A stretch of 64,000 bases of DNA from Brachyhypopomus gauderio (Eukaryota; Chordata; Actinopteri; Gymnotiformes; Hypopomidae), in the NCBI RefSeq assembly GCF_052324685.1, contig NW_027506873.1, forward strand, positions 310,001 to 374,000, read 5' to 3'. The notes beneath the pieces were generated by a model that had not been told where the DNA came from, did no database searches, and saw only the letters and a program-made list of their open reading frames with translations. Each line of letters begins with the position of its first letter. The stretch's first letter is position 1. The translations under genes and the position numbers were made by a program. Shown here piece by piece: positions 1 to 19,600 of the stretch.

Positions 1-470
1 TCTCTCTCCACACGCGCACCGCGGATTGGCGAAAATGGTCCGCCACCTCTGCGTCTTCCGTCTGCTATGCCGCGCAGAGCATGTATGCGCAGACTGGGTC
101 CTGCTTCATGGTCTGCTCGGTGACGGGGGCTTCGCGACGCCGGACCGGGGAAGAGCCATGGTGACGCCGGCTTTTCTTCTTCCCCTTTGGTGCACGCTTG
201 GCGTATCCGGGCATCTGTATGGCTCGTCTTTCTGTAACGCTGGGTGCAGGAGGCAGACACCACAACGTATACGGTGCACAAGTAACATTTATTAATAACA
301 ACACAAGTAAGCTCTGTGCGGAGCGCAAGCAGCACACACACACGCTGACACGTAGCTTTAGACAAAGACGAGCACAAGAGACTGCGCAAATGCACATTAT
401 ATAGGTGATTAACACAGACCCTGTGTTAATTTTGATTTGTGGTATCTTGTGGGCATTTAATTTTGTGTGC
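1..470 (-). mobile_element. Probable gypsy-type LTR and leader, minus strand
   Basis: On the minus strand a TATA-like box (complement of 396-403) is followed about 100 bases on by an AATAAA signal (complement of 288-293), then by a GC-rich stretch that stays open toward base 1 with a basic, Arg/Lys-rich peptide. This order of TATA, poly(A) signal and coding leader is what a short Ty3/gypsy-type LTR followed by gag looks like. I see no second LTR, and the interior would lie to the left of the window. It could instead be a different retroelement; the outer edge is not defined. Confidence 0.35.
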
Positions 471-689
471 ATTTTGTTTTTTGAATAATTTGTAATTTAA
501 ATTTCTTTATTCTTATCATAGTGTTTTCCGTTGGACAATAGGACTGAAAATTGTTTGCACTTTATCGTACAGGTTGTCATTGTCCTGAGCCCAGCTGATC
601 TTTTGCAGTGTGGATGTGCACTTTAATACACTTTGAAATCGATTAAAACAACTTATGCTGAATTAGATTTTTTTTCATTAAATAATTGA

Positions 690-857
690 AAGTAACTAAG
701 TAACTTGTACATAAATTACATTCTATATGAAGTAATTTTGAACTTTTACTCGAGTAAATTTTGAGATGGGTAATTTTACTTTTACTCTGAGTAGAATTTA
801 TGCCAAGTAAAGATACTTTTACTCAATTACAATTTTTCAGTACTCTTTCCACCTCTG
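690..857 (-). mobile_element. Terminal part of a hAT-type non-autonomous element
   Basis: The complement of 838-857 reads CAGAGGTGGAAAGAGTACTG, a hAT-style terminal inverted repeat common in fish. It is followed inward by repeated ACTCGAGTAAA/ACTTTTACT motifs typical of these elements (to about 690). The terminus abuts the gypsy pol remnant at 858, so the element inserted there. The opposite end and target duplication were not found. Confidence 0.5.
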
Positions 858-2618
858 GTCCCTACTATTCCTAAGTGTCCTTCATGAGCTAGTGCAAGTG
901 CCTTTGCTTGAAGTTTTTCAGGTAACACTATGCAAGTTCCCCGCAAGACTATGTATCCTATTACACACAGTTCATTTGCAATGGGTGCATAAGGCTTGCA
1001 CTTTTCAAAGTGTCCACTCTCAATTGCTTTGCGCACTTTACGCGCTAGCTCTGGGTCTGTCACCTCTCTTGTGGTGAGAGATTTGGGTGTTGCATTCACT
1101 ACTATGAATCTCACATACTCCTCAGACTCATGTTCATGTATCTCATCTTGTGTCCTCTCCACAATTAGTCTGGATAGTGAGTCTGCAATGTTTTGGTTTT
1201 CTGCAACATGTATCACACGGTAGTCATAAGGTTGTAATCTGAGCACCCATCTTTCAATACGGGCACATGGTTTGGATCGGTGACTATATATGACCTCTAA
1301 TGGCTTGTGGTCTGTTACTAAATCAAATTTCCTTCCATATACATATGAATGTAGTCTTTTACCCATACTAGTGCTAAAGATTCTCTTTCGGTTTCGCTCA
1401 CACTCAGTCAAGCTACGACTTACATAGCACACTGGTACCTCCTCCCCTTTCTGTTTTTGTACTAGTACTGCACCCAGACCTACAGGACTTGCATCTGCTA
1501 CTACTTTGGTTTGGGCATCTTTGTCAAAATAAGCTAGGGTACCTGCTTTCGCTAATTCAGACTTTAAGACTTGGAATGACCTAAGTTGGCACAAACTTAA
1601 ATGCAGTCTCTTTTCGGGTCAAGCGCCTTAGTGGCTCAGAGAGTGTTGCAAACTGTGGTATAAATCTGCTGCTGAAACCCACTAGTCCCAGGAAGCTTCT
1701 CACTTTTGCAATGTTCCTTGGTTCTCTGGCTTCTACTACTGCTCTCACTCTTTCTTTTGTTGGACCAATGGTTTTTTGTGTCAGCAATATTCCCATAAAC
1801 ACAAGTCTGACCATGTTGAACCGGCATTTTTCTGAGTTTATTGTCAATCCACATTCAGAAAGTCTTTTCATGACAGCATGCATGTGTTTGTCGTGTGTTT
1901 GTTGTGTGTTTGTTGTGTGTTTGTCAAGTGTTTGTCGTGTGTTTGTCATGTGTTTGTCATGTGTGTCAAGTGTTTGTCGTGTGTTTGTCGTGCGTTTGTC
2001 GTGTGTTTTCTGGTCCAGTGCATGTATTATTTCATCATCTGAGATGTTCTCTACTCCTTCGATGCCCGCTAGTGCATTTGCTATCTCATGCTGGTATTGC
2101 TCACTGACTGATGAGACACAAAATATCAGTCTCTTGTATCTGTACACTCCGTTGTGCACTGCAAATGTAGTGATCTCTCTGGACTCTGGTGTTAATTCCA
2201 GCTGATGATATCCCCACTTAAGGTCTAATTTGCTAAACACTGCAGAGCCATTCATGCTCTGGAGTATTTCCTCCACTGTAGGAATGGGGTATCTTTCTCT
2301 CTCTATGGCCTCATTAGCTTATCACATGTCCAAGCACAGTTGAATATCTTTGTCACATTTTGGGAGCACCACTACTGGATTCACCTATGGGGTTGGACCT
2401 TCGACCTGTTCTATAATGTCCAGGTTGATCAGTTCTTTGGTTTTCCTTTCTACTGCTTCTCTGAGATGGTATGGTATGCACCTGAGTGGTTGTGCCACTG
2501 GTTTCACCTTTGGGTTTACGTATAAGCTGATTTGTTTAGTGTTCAGTTTTCCCACTCCCTTGAACACTTTAGGATACTGCTGTTGCAGAGTATACCTGAT
2601 GTCTGTAACTGCAGCCAC
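858..2618 (-). pseudogene. Ty3/gypsy pol remnant: reverse transcriptase, RNase H, start of integrase
   Basis: Read on the minus strand from 2618, the sequence encodes a gypsy-type polyprotein. A pre-RT segment with YHLREAVE and EGPTP is followed by RT motifs SKLDLKWGYHQ, the altered active-site region ISDDEI, and SFLGLVGFSSRF. Next come RNase H motifs (VVADASPVGLGAVL, TDHKPLE, ADSLSRL) and the first histidines of the integrase zinc finger (HEGHLG). Protease and gag are absent and integrase is cut at 857 by a hAT end. Three in-frame stops lie between 2300 and 2390 (a TAG where Trp is expected, then TGA TAA), and there is a frame change near 1590. The element is dead. The RT frame also carries an expanded minisatellite, listed separately. 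Confidence 0.85.
1885..2012. repeat. Short-period minisatellite inside the gypsy RT frame
   Basis: Irregular units of about 9 to 11 bases based on TGTTTGTCGTG (plus strand) repeat some 12 times. On the minus strand they encode a Thr/His/Asp/Lys/Asn/Gln-rich stretch between the ISDDEI and HAVMKRL segments of the RT. The reading frame is maintained across the array. Confidence 0.75.
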
Positions 2619-2681
2619 ATTTTAAGCACCCCTAATTTTGTAGCAGTCTTTTTCCCCAGCAGTGGTTCACTGTGACAGTAC

Positions 2682-3001
2682 GTTCAGTGAACGAATCAGA
2701 GAGTGAACAAGAGCCCTCAGTTCAGTGAATGAATCAGAGAGTGAACGAGAGCCCTCAGTTCAGTGAATGAATCAGACAGTAAACGAGAGCCCTCAGTTCA
2801 GTGAATGAATCAGAGAGTGAACGAGAGCCCTCAGTTCAGTGAATGAATCAGACAGTAAACGAGAGCCCTCAGTTCAGTGAATGAATCAGACAGTAAACGA
2901 GAGCCCTCAGTTCAGTGAACGAATCAGAGAGTGAACGAGAGCCCTCAGTTCAGTGAACGAATCAGAGAGTGAACGAGAGCCCTCAGTTCAGTGAACGAAT
3001 C
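2682..3001. repeat. 38-bp tandem repeat, about 8.4 copies
   Basis: Units begin GTTCAGTGAACGAATCAGAG and end GAGAGCCCTCA, 38 bases apart. Copies differ by a few substitutions (GAACG/GAATG, GAGAGTGA/GACAGTAA). Sequence to the right (3130-3210) has the same GAACGAATC words in a palindromic arrangement, suggesting the array grew from a DNA-transposon terminus. No coding content is seen from 2619 to 3560. Confidence 0.8.
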
Positions 3002-3565
3002 ACTGAGCAAGCAATGAGAGTCTCCGCCTCCAGATTCGCGGGTGATTTGGTGATTCACAGACCACACAACAGTTCCCCTGCTGGCCTGCACGGTCGCTGC
3101 TGAGCTCAACTACTGAACTGAGACAGGAACGAATCAGCTGAGGAAGTGATTTGATTCAGTACGTTCACGCAAATGATTCGTTCATTTGAACGAATCGTTC
3201 GCGAACGACACAACACAAATACATGCCACACTCAGCACAAGCAACAAGAGACTCAGACTTAGTACTTAGATACTTAGCTTCGTTTAAGTTGAACATCGAT
3301 AATTTTTGAGAATCGAAAATGTCTTTCGATGGCTTAAGGAGGTTGTTGTAGTCGGAGTTATGAGTAAATATATCCAGAAAGGATTTGTAGATACTGTATA
3401 TCAGATGTAAACAAACAAATAGGAAAAAATAGGAAAAAACACTCCTCAGCAGCGTCAGCAGGAAGCAGCGTCAACTGATGTCTATAGACAGTACTGATTA
3501 TAGAAAGGTCTTTGTTCGGTCACATAACATTGATCTAGTAGATGGGTGTGGTAATGTAAAGCACA

Positions 3566-3757
3566 ATCCAGTATGTCTGTACAGTCCAGCACGTCTGTAC
3601 AGTCCAGCATGTCTGTACAGTCCAGTAAGTTTGTACAGTCCAGCAAGTTTGTACAGTCCAGTATGTCTGTATAGTCCAGCAAGTTTGTACAGTCCAGTAT
3701 GTCTGTACAGTCCAGCATGTCTGTACAGTCCATCACGTTTGTACAGTCCAGCTAACA
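3566..3757. repeat. 18-bp minisatellite in pde4d intron
   Basis: About 10.5 copies of CAGTCCAGCATGTCTGTA with C/T and A/G variants. Because 18 is a multiple of three, long reading frames cross it on both strands; these are artefacts. The array ends about 29 bases before the 3' splice site of the first pde4d exon in the window. Confidence 0.85.
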
Positions 3758-3786
3758 TGGAGCTTTTGTTTTGCTTTCATTTTCAG

Positions 3787-6817
<3,031 letters not shown>

Positions 6818-7600
6818 CAGGACCCCCCCCCCCCCCCCCCCCCAATCTCCTACTGATGGTGGTGTGGCAAAATGTACATACAGAACCAACATCAAAACCG
6901 CGTGATGAAGAGCGTGATGAAGAGCGCGATGAAGAGCGTGATGAAGAGGATCTTCATAGAGCACCTTGCACTCCACAAGCTCTGCCACTCCCCTCTTGGT
7001 TGATGGATGGGGGGGGGGGGGACAGACACTCTGGTAGATTGTATTTTTTTTTGCACTCAGGAATAACAGTTAACATTTAGTCTTTTCTCCCCTTTTGTTC
7101 TCTCATTTGTTTGCCCTTTTTCATTTATTTGAGTGTGCAACGTGGGCGTGTCCTCTGTACATGGCAGGACGCTGCTGGAGGGCTGGCTCTCTGTGCATTT
7201 GGGCCCGCCCCCTCCTCTCCACAACTCTGTGTGTCCACCAGAGTTCTGGAAGTCAGGCATGTGCTACAAGGCAATGATGAAAGCTCAGCGCCAGTTATCA
7301 GTGACCTCCAGCGTAAAGACCTGCACCATGACCTCCAGCGTAAAGACCTGCACCAGGCAGAGCCGTCCACCTGGGGAACAGGTGCAATCAAAGAGATGTT
7401 TGTTTGTAATTTTTTTCTACATTTTAAGTCTTCCTGAAAACTTGACCGAAAGAATCAACGGGCAACGCTGTCATGGCCTCATTTGGTTTATTTTTTTCCT
7501 TTTCTTTTTTATGATAAATATTATGGAAATTTTTTAATAGATGTTACTTTTTTACAGGAACACCAACAGCAAATAAATTAAAGAAACCTTCTAGTGAAGA
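6818..7600 (+). other. pde4d: Probable pde4d 3' untranslated region
   Basis: Follows the stop codon. It contains an uninterrupted run of 21 C (6823-6843), four copies of a 12-base GATGAAGAGCGT motif (about 6904-6951), a G run near 7010-7021 and a short duplication of CCAGCGTAAAGACCTGCACCA (about 7308-7363). The first good poly(A) signal is AATAAA at 7572-7577. Whether cleavage happens there or farther downstream cannot be told from the sequence. Confidence 0.45.
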
Positions 7601-9548
7601 GTAATTGCAGGTATGTGTTGGTGATTGTCCAGTCTGGCTGGTAACTGTTGGGGCCCTAACCTCACTCTTGTTCAGACAGCCATGTCCTTTTCTGTCGTTA
7701 CTCGTCACTGACATGTGTCCATATTGCTGTTTCCTGTTTCTTTTCCTCCTGTGAGCTTCTTAAGGAGGTCCCCCAACACCTTCAGTCTTCAAAAAGCAGT
7801 CATTCATTTCCCCCTAATCCTAACCCTGTATGTTTCGTCATCATGCCAATTCTTTCAGTCTTCAGTCATGCCATTTTTAGAGAAACAATATTCCGTTTCT
7901 GCCACTTGGTGTTTAAAGAAACATAGTGTTTCTTATTGGTTTAGAAGGCACAAGATCTTATTCAAGCTGTATTTTTAAGTAGGATGTAAATAGCCTGTTT
8001 TGAGGCCAGTGCATGTTTCAGACAGTGCAGGCTGGGACCGTGGGCGCAGATGGAAATTCTGAAGTGAGGGAGACCAAGCTGTACAATATATACGTTTATG
8101 CTTGTAGATGCTAGATTTCGGATGGGGTCAATATAAATCTGGAGGGGACATGTCCCCCCCCCGTCCCCAGTGCCATCTGCGCCCCTGGCTGGGACCACTC
8201 TGTCTGCTCCTCATGCCACTTCCTGTTCTCTCCGCTGGAACGCCACTGAACCTCGTGTTATATCTGAAAGTGCACACAACATACACAATGTGGCCATAAA
8301 AATGATGCTAGTTTGCTCTCCAAATGCTCTGATGAAGGCACTAGCTAAAACCACTGAATGATTTCATCAGATATGCCCAGGAGAATAAGGGGTCTTTGTG
8401 GATACATTTACTGTATGTAAAAGAGCTTAAATTAACGATTTCAGCACAGCATGCGTGGACCACTTAGAGACCTGTTAGCTCACGCAGGTCTTCAGTTTCT
8501 CCTAGTGCTTCAGGAAAAGGTTCCTGCCAAACCCACACCCTCATCGGATCTTCCCCACTTCACCCAGTGGCATGTCATTTTTCACAAATTATACATATAT
8601 ATATAATTTTATTTATTGGTTTGTATGTTTATGTTGCTGTATATATTAAGCAATACTGTAGAAAATGAACTGTTCCCGCATGTTACTTGCAAGCTCATTT
8701 TCCCCCTCCCAATAGGGTGAGAAATGTAAATAGAACAAACATTTTCAAGATTGTAGGAACATGTTTCACAGAAACTTGAATCTGGCTTTTAAGTAGTACA
8801 GTACTGATTTTTAAGTAGTACTGATTTTGTTACACATTTTTATTATTTATGTTTGTGCCATGTTTTCTCTTTCACCAAATGACCTTACCTGTTACGGATT
8901 TTGTGTTTGTCTCTGTTTACAGACATGTATTTATTATGTTGTATATATTGTAACGTTTGGTGTAAATGATTCTTACTCTATCATCCCTAATGGTGATGGT
9001 GTTGCTGCATTTGGTAAATTCTTGATGAGAGAATGTTTATTATAGATGTTTAACAATGTAAAAAGGATATTCTATAAAAAAGACAACTTAAAAAACAAAA
9101 GCCAAACAATATGAAAATATGCCACTGGTGTTTGGCCCCAGGGCTGTGCCTTATACCAATGTTGTTTATTTGTCTGTCTCTCACTGTTCCTCTGCACAGG
9201 AACATTCGTCCTATCACTACACTATCGTGAGTGAAAAAATCTGCTGCCACAGATTTTGTTGCTTTGGTTCAAACGACACCCACGGTACACATGGATGCAA
9301 ATGCATATGCGTATTGCATCCATGTGTACTGTCCACATGGGGCAAAAGTTTGGCTTGCACTGGCTTCATAGATTCATGACTGACGTGTATTCACGCTGTT
9401 CCAGAATTTGGTCAGGTAACGCCTGCTACATTCTTTCACCCAGCCTAGCACATGTACTTGTGCACTAAACGAAGTTTGCATGTTATGAGAACCTATTTTC
9501 TGACACGCATACTGTAGATGTGAACAGCCCTGGACCAAAGCCAATCAT
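7601..9548. other. No gene seen
   Basis: AT-rich sequence between the pde4d 3' end and the first Tc1 fragment. The open frames are short and non-conserved in character. It may include longer pde4d 3' UTR; possible poly(A) signals are present further on (for example near 9787). Confidence 0.5.
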
Positions 9549-9551
9549 GGC

Positions 9552-9582
<31 letters not shown>

Positions 9583-9597
9583 AATAATAATAATATT
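9549..9597. repeat. (ATT)n then (AAT)n palindromic microsatellite
   Basis: About nine ATT units followed by about six AAT units make a perfect self-complementary hairpin. Confidence 0.85.
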
Positions 9598-9819
9598 TTC
9601 AGTGTCATTTCAGGTCTACATAAACAGGTGCTGTAAGGTTTGATGCATTAGGTTGCCTTTCAGTCACATTTGCACACTCCCTCTTAACCTCTTGCAGTCT
9701 TTGACAGTACTGTAGAACCTGCTTCAATCTGTTTAAAACAAGATCATTTAAAGAGGGAAATCAAACATTTTTATATGCAACATACAAATAAAGCATGGGT
9801 TGATTCTCCCTGTGTGACA

Positions 9820-11506
<1,687 letters not shown>

Positions 11507-11594
<88 letters not shown>

Positions 11595-11640
11595 ACATAC
11601 ACACATACACACATACACACACACACATACACACACACAC
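11507..11640. repeat. (CA)n microsatellite with ATACAC interruptions
   Basis: AC dinucleotides, pure to about 11588 and then interspersed with AT. Confidence 0.95.
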
Positions 11641-11921
11641 TTTAAACTCTTAAAGATAAATTACAGGCATGATGCTAGTTTTAATCTTTTTAAAACAGAC
11701 ACTCACTTTATCACTTTATCCCTTGTCTTTTGGTACACAGAGCCAGCACATGGACAGGCCTAGATCTTTTAAACATTGGAACTGAATGTGCAAAAACAAC
11801 ATGGCTCATTTCATATCATACGGGTCATGACTTCTATAATTACATACATAGTAGTGAACTACTAACACACATCAACTTCTCTTTCAGTAAGAGAATTTGT
11901 TTGTATTTCTCTCTCCTCTCT

Positions 11922-13961
<2,040 letters not shown>

Positions 13962-14250
13962 CAGGGTTGCCAACTTTTCAAAATCACTTGGAGTGAGATT
14001 TGATTGGGGGGGGGGGTCGTCAAATGGACACATTAATTATTATATGTTTATATGTTTCCTCTATGTTGCGCCTAAAGCGATCGATCCCCAGTGGTTGGCG
14101 CCAGAGCGAACTAGTAACTCATTGAATCATATATGTAGATCAGAGATAAATAAACTAGATTTTTTTCAGCATGAGAAATCGGATGATTGGCGTGTGAAGA
14201 CAGTCAAATGCGTGTGTCTCACGCACATTGCGTGAGAGTTGGCCACCCTG
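13962..14250. mobile_element. MITE with CAGGGTTGCCAAC terminal repeats (copy a)
   Basis: Starts CAGGGTTGCCAAC and ends GTTGGCCACCCTG. It is flanked by the direct repeat GTAAAAG (13955-13961 and 14251-14257), a target duplication. The interior has a G run and the block TGGCGCCAGAGCG. Two related copies lie at 43842-44548 and 63806-63885. No coding capacity. Confidence 0.8.
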
Positions 14251-14643
14251 GTAAAAGCACTACACAGGTTCTGGAACAAAACGAAGCAAGAAATGATCTT
14301 AAGAAATGATGCTGAAACACCATATGTTTTTCTAACATCAGTACACACAGACCTGAAACAACGTGTGTTGCTTTAACGTCAGTACACACAGAGTGCATCA
14401 GCACAAAACTACAGCATGTCTGCACAACCTATCTCCAACACAAAAGCAGGGGAATTCAAACAAAGAAGACCATGCAGGATCACACCCTGCCCACAACAGG
14501 TACTCTCAGGACAATTTTTGGGCTTTGGGGGTCGTTTTAGAGGGTCATGCGACTCATGACCAGCAAGATTTGGCTTGAGTTGGCCTGTTATCTGCAAGGT
14601 TAAAGGTTAAATGCCGTGACCTAAGGAGTTTGGGACTGGGGCA

Positions 14644-15901
14644 TTAGCACGCACAGCTGGGCTGCTGCAGTGGGGGAGGATTATCTGTCAGTCTGGCACT
14701 GCCTTGGGTTCCCGTGGTTACGGCAGGGTCAGTCTCTAAAGTCTCTGACATTTTGTCGCAGATGATGTCCACCAGGCGCTCAAAGGTCTGCTTCACGTTG
14801 ATGTTGTCCTTAGCACTGGTCTCAAAAAACTCAAAGCCTTAGGGACATAGGAGTAAGAGACAAAAGAAGACAAAAAAATCAAGGTTTTCATTTCACAGAT
14901 GTTGGTCACATGCACATGACTGATAAAAAACATCTTTTTCTTCCTCTCTATTCATTTGTAGAAAATAATTTTTCATGTTCTCCTACACTAATGGCCTATG
15001 TAAGGACCTGTTTGGGAGCACTCGCCACCATCTAATTAGACGTGTTTAATTAAAGCCTGTGAGCATTTTCCATGTGCTGCGAGTTATGTGGATGTACGAT
15101 ACAGTAACCGAAGGCATTTTTACTCCCCAAACATGGAAAAAAATCTTATACGTTTATATACCAGCTCATAAAAGTGCGTGTTACCACTCTATAGTAGTTA
15201 AAATCCATTACATTCCATGGCTTCTGGAGCAGAAAACACTTCAGGTCAAAGACTGGTAGCTGATTGGCTATCATTACCTAAAACAGACTCCTCAGAGGGC
15301 TGATTGGTACTTTGGAGAAATAAGGCAGGCTCTGCTGGTGTACATGGACATACCTAGCTGTTCAGCAAGTAGTCTGCCACTCCCCACAGACACCACCCTC
15401 TCCTCTTCCATGTCACACTTATTCCCGGCCAGGATGACTTGTGCATTGTCCCAGGAGTACGTCTTTATCTGGGTCGACCTCAATACAAAAACAAGAGTCT
15501 CAACTCAACTCAACTCAGCTTTATTTATATAGCACTTTATAAACAGTCAAGGCCGTGCCAAAGTGCTGTACATAAGAATATAAACAATTAAAAGGACATA
15601 GCACAAGGTATGTAACCACCCATGAATATAGCATGTTAAGAAATAATACAGTATAAAAACTAGGAGTGTATGTGTTTGAGTGAAATCTCACCCACACTAT
15701 GGCCTACATTATATATCACCACCTAAAGAATGCTAATACCGCCCACACACTGGGGCATCTGCAAATTTTAAAACACTGTATGCAGAACATTATTAACTCA
15801 GCTACACACACACACGTACGCAAGCACGCACACGCACACGCACACGCACACGCACACGCACACGCACACGCACACGCACACGCACACGCACACGCACACA
15901 C

Positions 15902-15971
<70 letters not shown>

Positions 15972-16584
15972 CGCTCTGCTTCCTGGGGTCTTGCTTAAAA
16001 AAGTCTGTTCGCTCCAGTAATCAGCACCATAGTAACCGCCATGCTGGCCCTGAGCAGACAGCTGTGGTGTGGATGTGATGGGAGTCCAGCTGTGTTGCCG
16101 TGGTCACCGCAACATGTCCCTCTTCATGTTCTTCCATGTTGCTAGCGGTAACTGCTGTAACGCTCACAGCTGCATAGCTGCATGGTCCTTTTCCCACAAA
16201 GATAAAAACAGTAACACCCTTGCAGTATCAGTAAAAAAAAAAGTTCTCTGCTTGCACCAGCAAATACGTTTTTGGTCTTTCTCAGTGTTCTGTCACCCTT
16301 GTCATTTGGTCAGTGACTCATTCACACTTCCTACAATACACACACACACACACACACACACAGACACACACGGAGTACAGATGTTAGTGGGGAGATTCAC
16401 GCCATCATTTCCGACACGGACACACATACAGCGAGGATGCCCACTCACCAGTCCTGTACCGCACTGAATGATTCCTCATTGGTGATGTCATACATGAGGA
16501 TGAAGCCCATGGCCCCGCGGTAGTAGGCAGTCGTGATGGTCCTGTAGCGTTCCTGTCCTGCTGTGTCCTACATGCATGTATGAA

Positions 16585-16629
<45 letters not shown>

Positions 16630-19600
16630 TTTTTTCTCAGGTTAAACATAAATAAACATGACCAAATACACTAGACAGCAATTGTTTCTGGTTTTAAATA
16701 ACCCCACAGAACAAGTGCAGCATACCTGCCACTTGACCCAGCCTTCCAGTCACACTCACCCAGCCTTCCAGTCACACTCACCCAGCCTTCCAGTCACACT
16801 CACCCAGCCTTCCAGTCACACTCACCCAGCCTTCCAGTCACACTCACCCAGCCTTCCAATCACACTCACCCAGCCTTCCAGTCACACTCACCCAGCCTTC
16901 CAATCACACTCACCCAGCCTTCCAATCACACTCACCCAGCCTTCCAATCACACTCACCCAGCCTTCCAGTCACACTCACCCAGCCTTCCAGTTACACTCA
17001 CCCAGCCTTCCAGTCACACTCACCCAGCCTTCCAGTCACACTCACCCAGCCTTCCAGTCACACTCACCCAGCCTTCCAGTCATTTTAAGAATGTGCACCA
17101 TGAGCTGCAGACATAGGAAATGGTCAACAGGAATGACTTACAGAGAGATGCTAAAGGTCATTGGTCACTTGACAGAGGTGTTTCTATGTGTCTATGGAGG
17201 ATTACAATACTCATGCCCCAATAAAAAACAAACAAACAAACAAACAAATTTGTGTTCAAATTACAAGCATATGTTCAGTATAAATAATGTAAATGTGTGG
17301 TTAACTTAATGGTGAAAAAAGGAAATGGACACAGACAACTACCTTACCAAGATTTTCATACAGGTGATACAAATAATCCAAAATGTAAGCTATAAAAAGA
17401 GCAGCTAACAGTGAAGGCTGAAGGCTGATTGACCATGGCATGCCCATTTGTAGAGAATCCAGTAGATGAGGGAGCGTGTATAGTGTGCAGAGCATTCATG
17501 CTACCAGCTCCAAGGTCATTCCAGGACAGGACAGATCCACCTGGCTTTCCAGATGACTACTTATTTGTTCAGAAGACACAGTATTATATATCTTTGTAAA
17601 TTATTGGGGCCATATATTGAGAAGACCACTAGACGTAGTAAAGCTCTTACCAAAACCCAAACGGTCTGTATCTCTTTGCGCTTCTTTGCCAGTGGCGCAT
17701 TTCTGTACAGCGTTGGGGATTCAGAACATCTTAGTAAGGCAACGGTCTGCCGCGAGATTCGAAAGGTTTGCCTTGCGCTTAAGTGCTTCCTTAATATATT
17801 CATCAAATTCCACAATGATGGGGCGGTCTTCTGCAGGAGTGAGGGCTGATATATGAGGCCCACCACCAGTAGCAGCAGTAGCAGTTTTCTTTTTGGTTAT
17901 TTAATATGGTGTTTTACCTTTTCCTGCACATTGAACTAATCAACTGTACTTACCATTCTGGAGTATATTTTTATATTTCACCTTGACCTGCTGCCACATT
18001 CTCTTCACCCCGTTCATGTTACTTCTAAATCAGGAAATTATTAATTAACATTATTAATTAACACTTTTAAAATGCCAATGAATGGATTAAATTATATGCT
18101 CACGCATTTAATCTGTCTGCAATATTCTGACAGACAGCTTATCTGGCTTTATAAATACAGGACGTGTTGCCTTTCTTCGTAATAATGTATTTATATTCCT
18201 CATACAGACGTATAAGTAGCTCATGTTCAGCAGAAGAGAAAAAAAGCTGCTCGTTCCTTCAGCTCTTTCGACATTTTCTTGCCTTTTCGAATATCGATTA
18301 GTGAGGCTGTGTAAATACTGTGTGCACGCGCATGATCGCCGATTACAAAAGCCGGGCTTGAATTAGCGGGAACAGGTTGAGTCTGGATTTCGTTAGTGGA
18401 ACAGAACTAGATGGAAGTTAATTGTTTGGCTAACTCAAGCGAGGCTCACTCTAATAAGCCCCGCTTTCGTGAGCTCGCTTCGTGGAATAGCCCCCTGGAC
18501 CCATACAATTGTAAAGCTGCTTTGTGACAACACATTGAGCACATTGAGCTAATGGATATAACCCGATTACAGGATCAACTCCAGCTCTTTTGATGTAACG
18601 ATTTACTTTTGATCAGCAGGCATGAAAATGTACATAATGTCAATGTCCAGTTGTCTCTAGAATTCATATTTCAAAGGCAAGTTTGACAGCTGTCCACATA
18701 ATGTGATTTGGCATAAATTAGCTGTCTTTGGTCCAAATAAAAAAAATTCGGACAGGGTTTCTGCTATTTGACTGAAAGATATCATATGCTGGAAAAGTTC
18801 TCAGTGTGGGATTTGAACCGACTACCTCTATGTGCATTGTCGACTTCATCCTACATTGCCATAACTACTGAATCATAGAAGTGATCAAATCCTAATTTGA
18901 AAGGCTATTATAAATTAAGGTTCTTGTGCTGTGTGCCAAGTTTAGTGCAAATTGACCTTTCGGGGGCTACAGTACAAAAAATTATGGCTAAATTGGTATG
19001 GCCATAATCTGTAGGCTCTGAAGGTCAATAATTATCAAAAACAAATGTAGATTTTTAATTTTCACCTTGGTCCATTTTCCCCATTATATGATTGTGGCCA
19101 TGCCATATGACCTATATGGCTATAACTCATAAACCATGTAAGAGATCAACTCCCTACTCGGAAGTTGGTAAAGCAAGGAAAAGTTGATTTTTACCTTCAT
19201 ACTTGAAAGATTTTATAGACTGAGGCCCTTGTGAGGTACGTAAAGTTTGGTTCAAATTGGCCTCTTGGGGGCGCTACAGTACCCAAAAACCTAAGAAATA
19301 ATAAAAACTTGCGCTGCAATTAGGGTTGCAGCGGTATCTGGTTTCACAATATACCACGGTATTACAATGCACAGTTATCATACCGTGTGCGTTTGCTTAT
19401 TACCGGTAAAAGGCAAGCCAGCTGAGAAACTCACCCGCGCATGCGCAACTTCGCTCCGGTTCAGCTCAGCACACAGCGGTGAGAATGACAGAAAGTACAT
19501 CAGACTTAACAATTTTTTTTACAAAAAAAAAAGGCTAAACTAAAATCAGCTGCGAAAATGACAATCGCGGTGGCTCCGCCCGTGCGCGAGGGCCTCTCGC

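Noticed and set aside
18805..18875. Functional tRNA gene
   Set aside because: A and B boxes are visible but the acceptor and anticodon stems do not pair convincingly; better explained as a SINE head.
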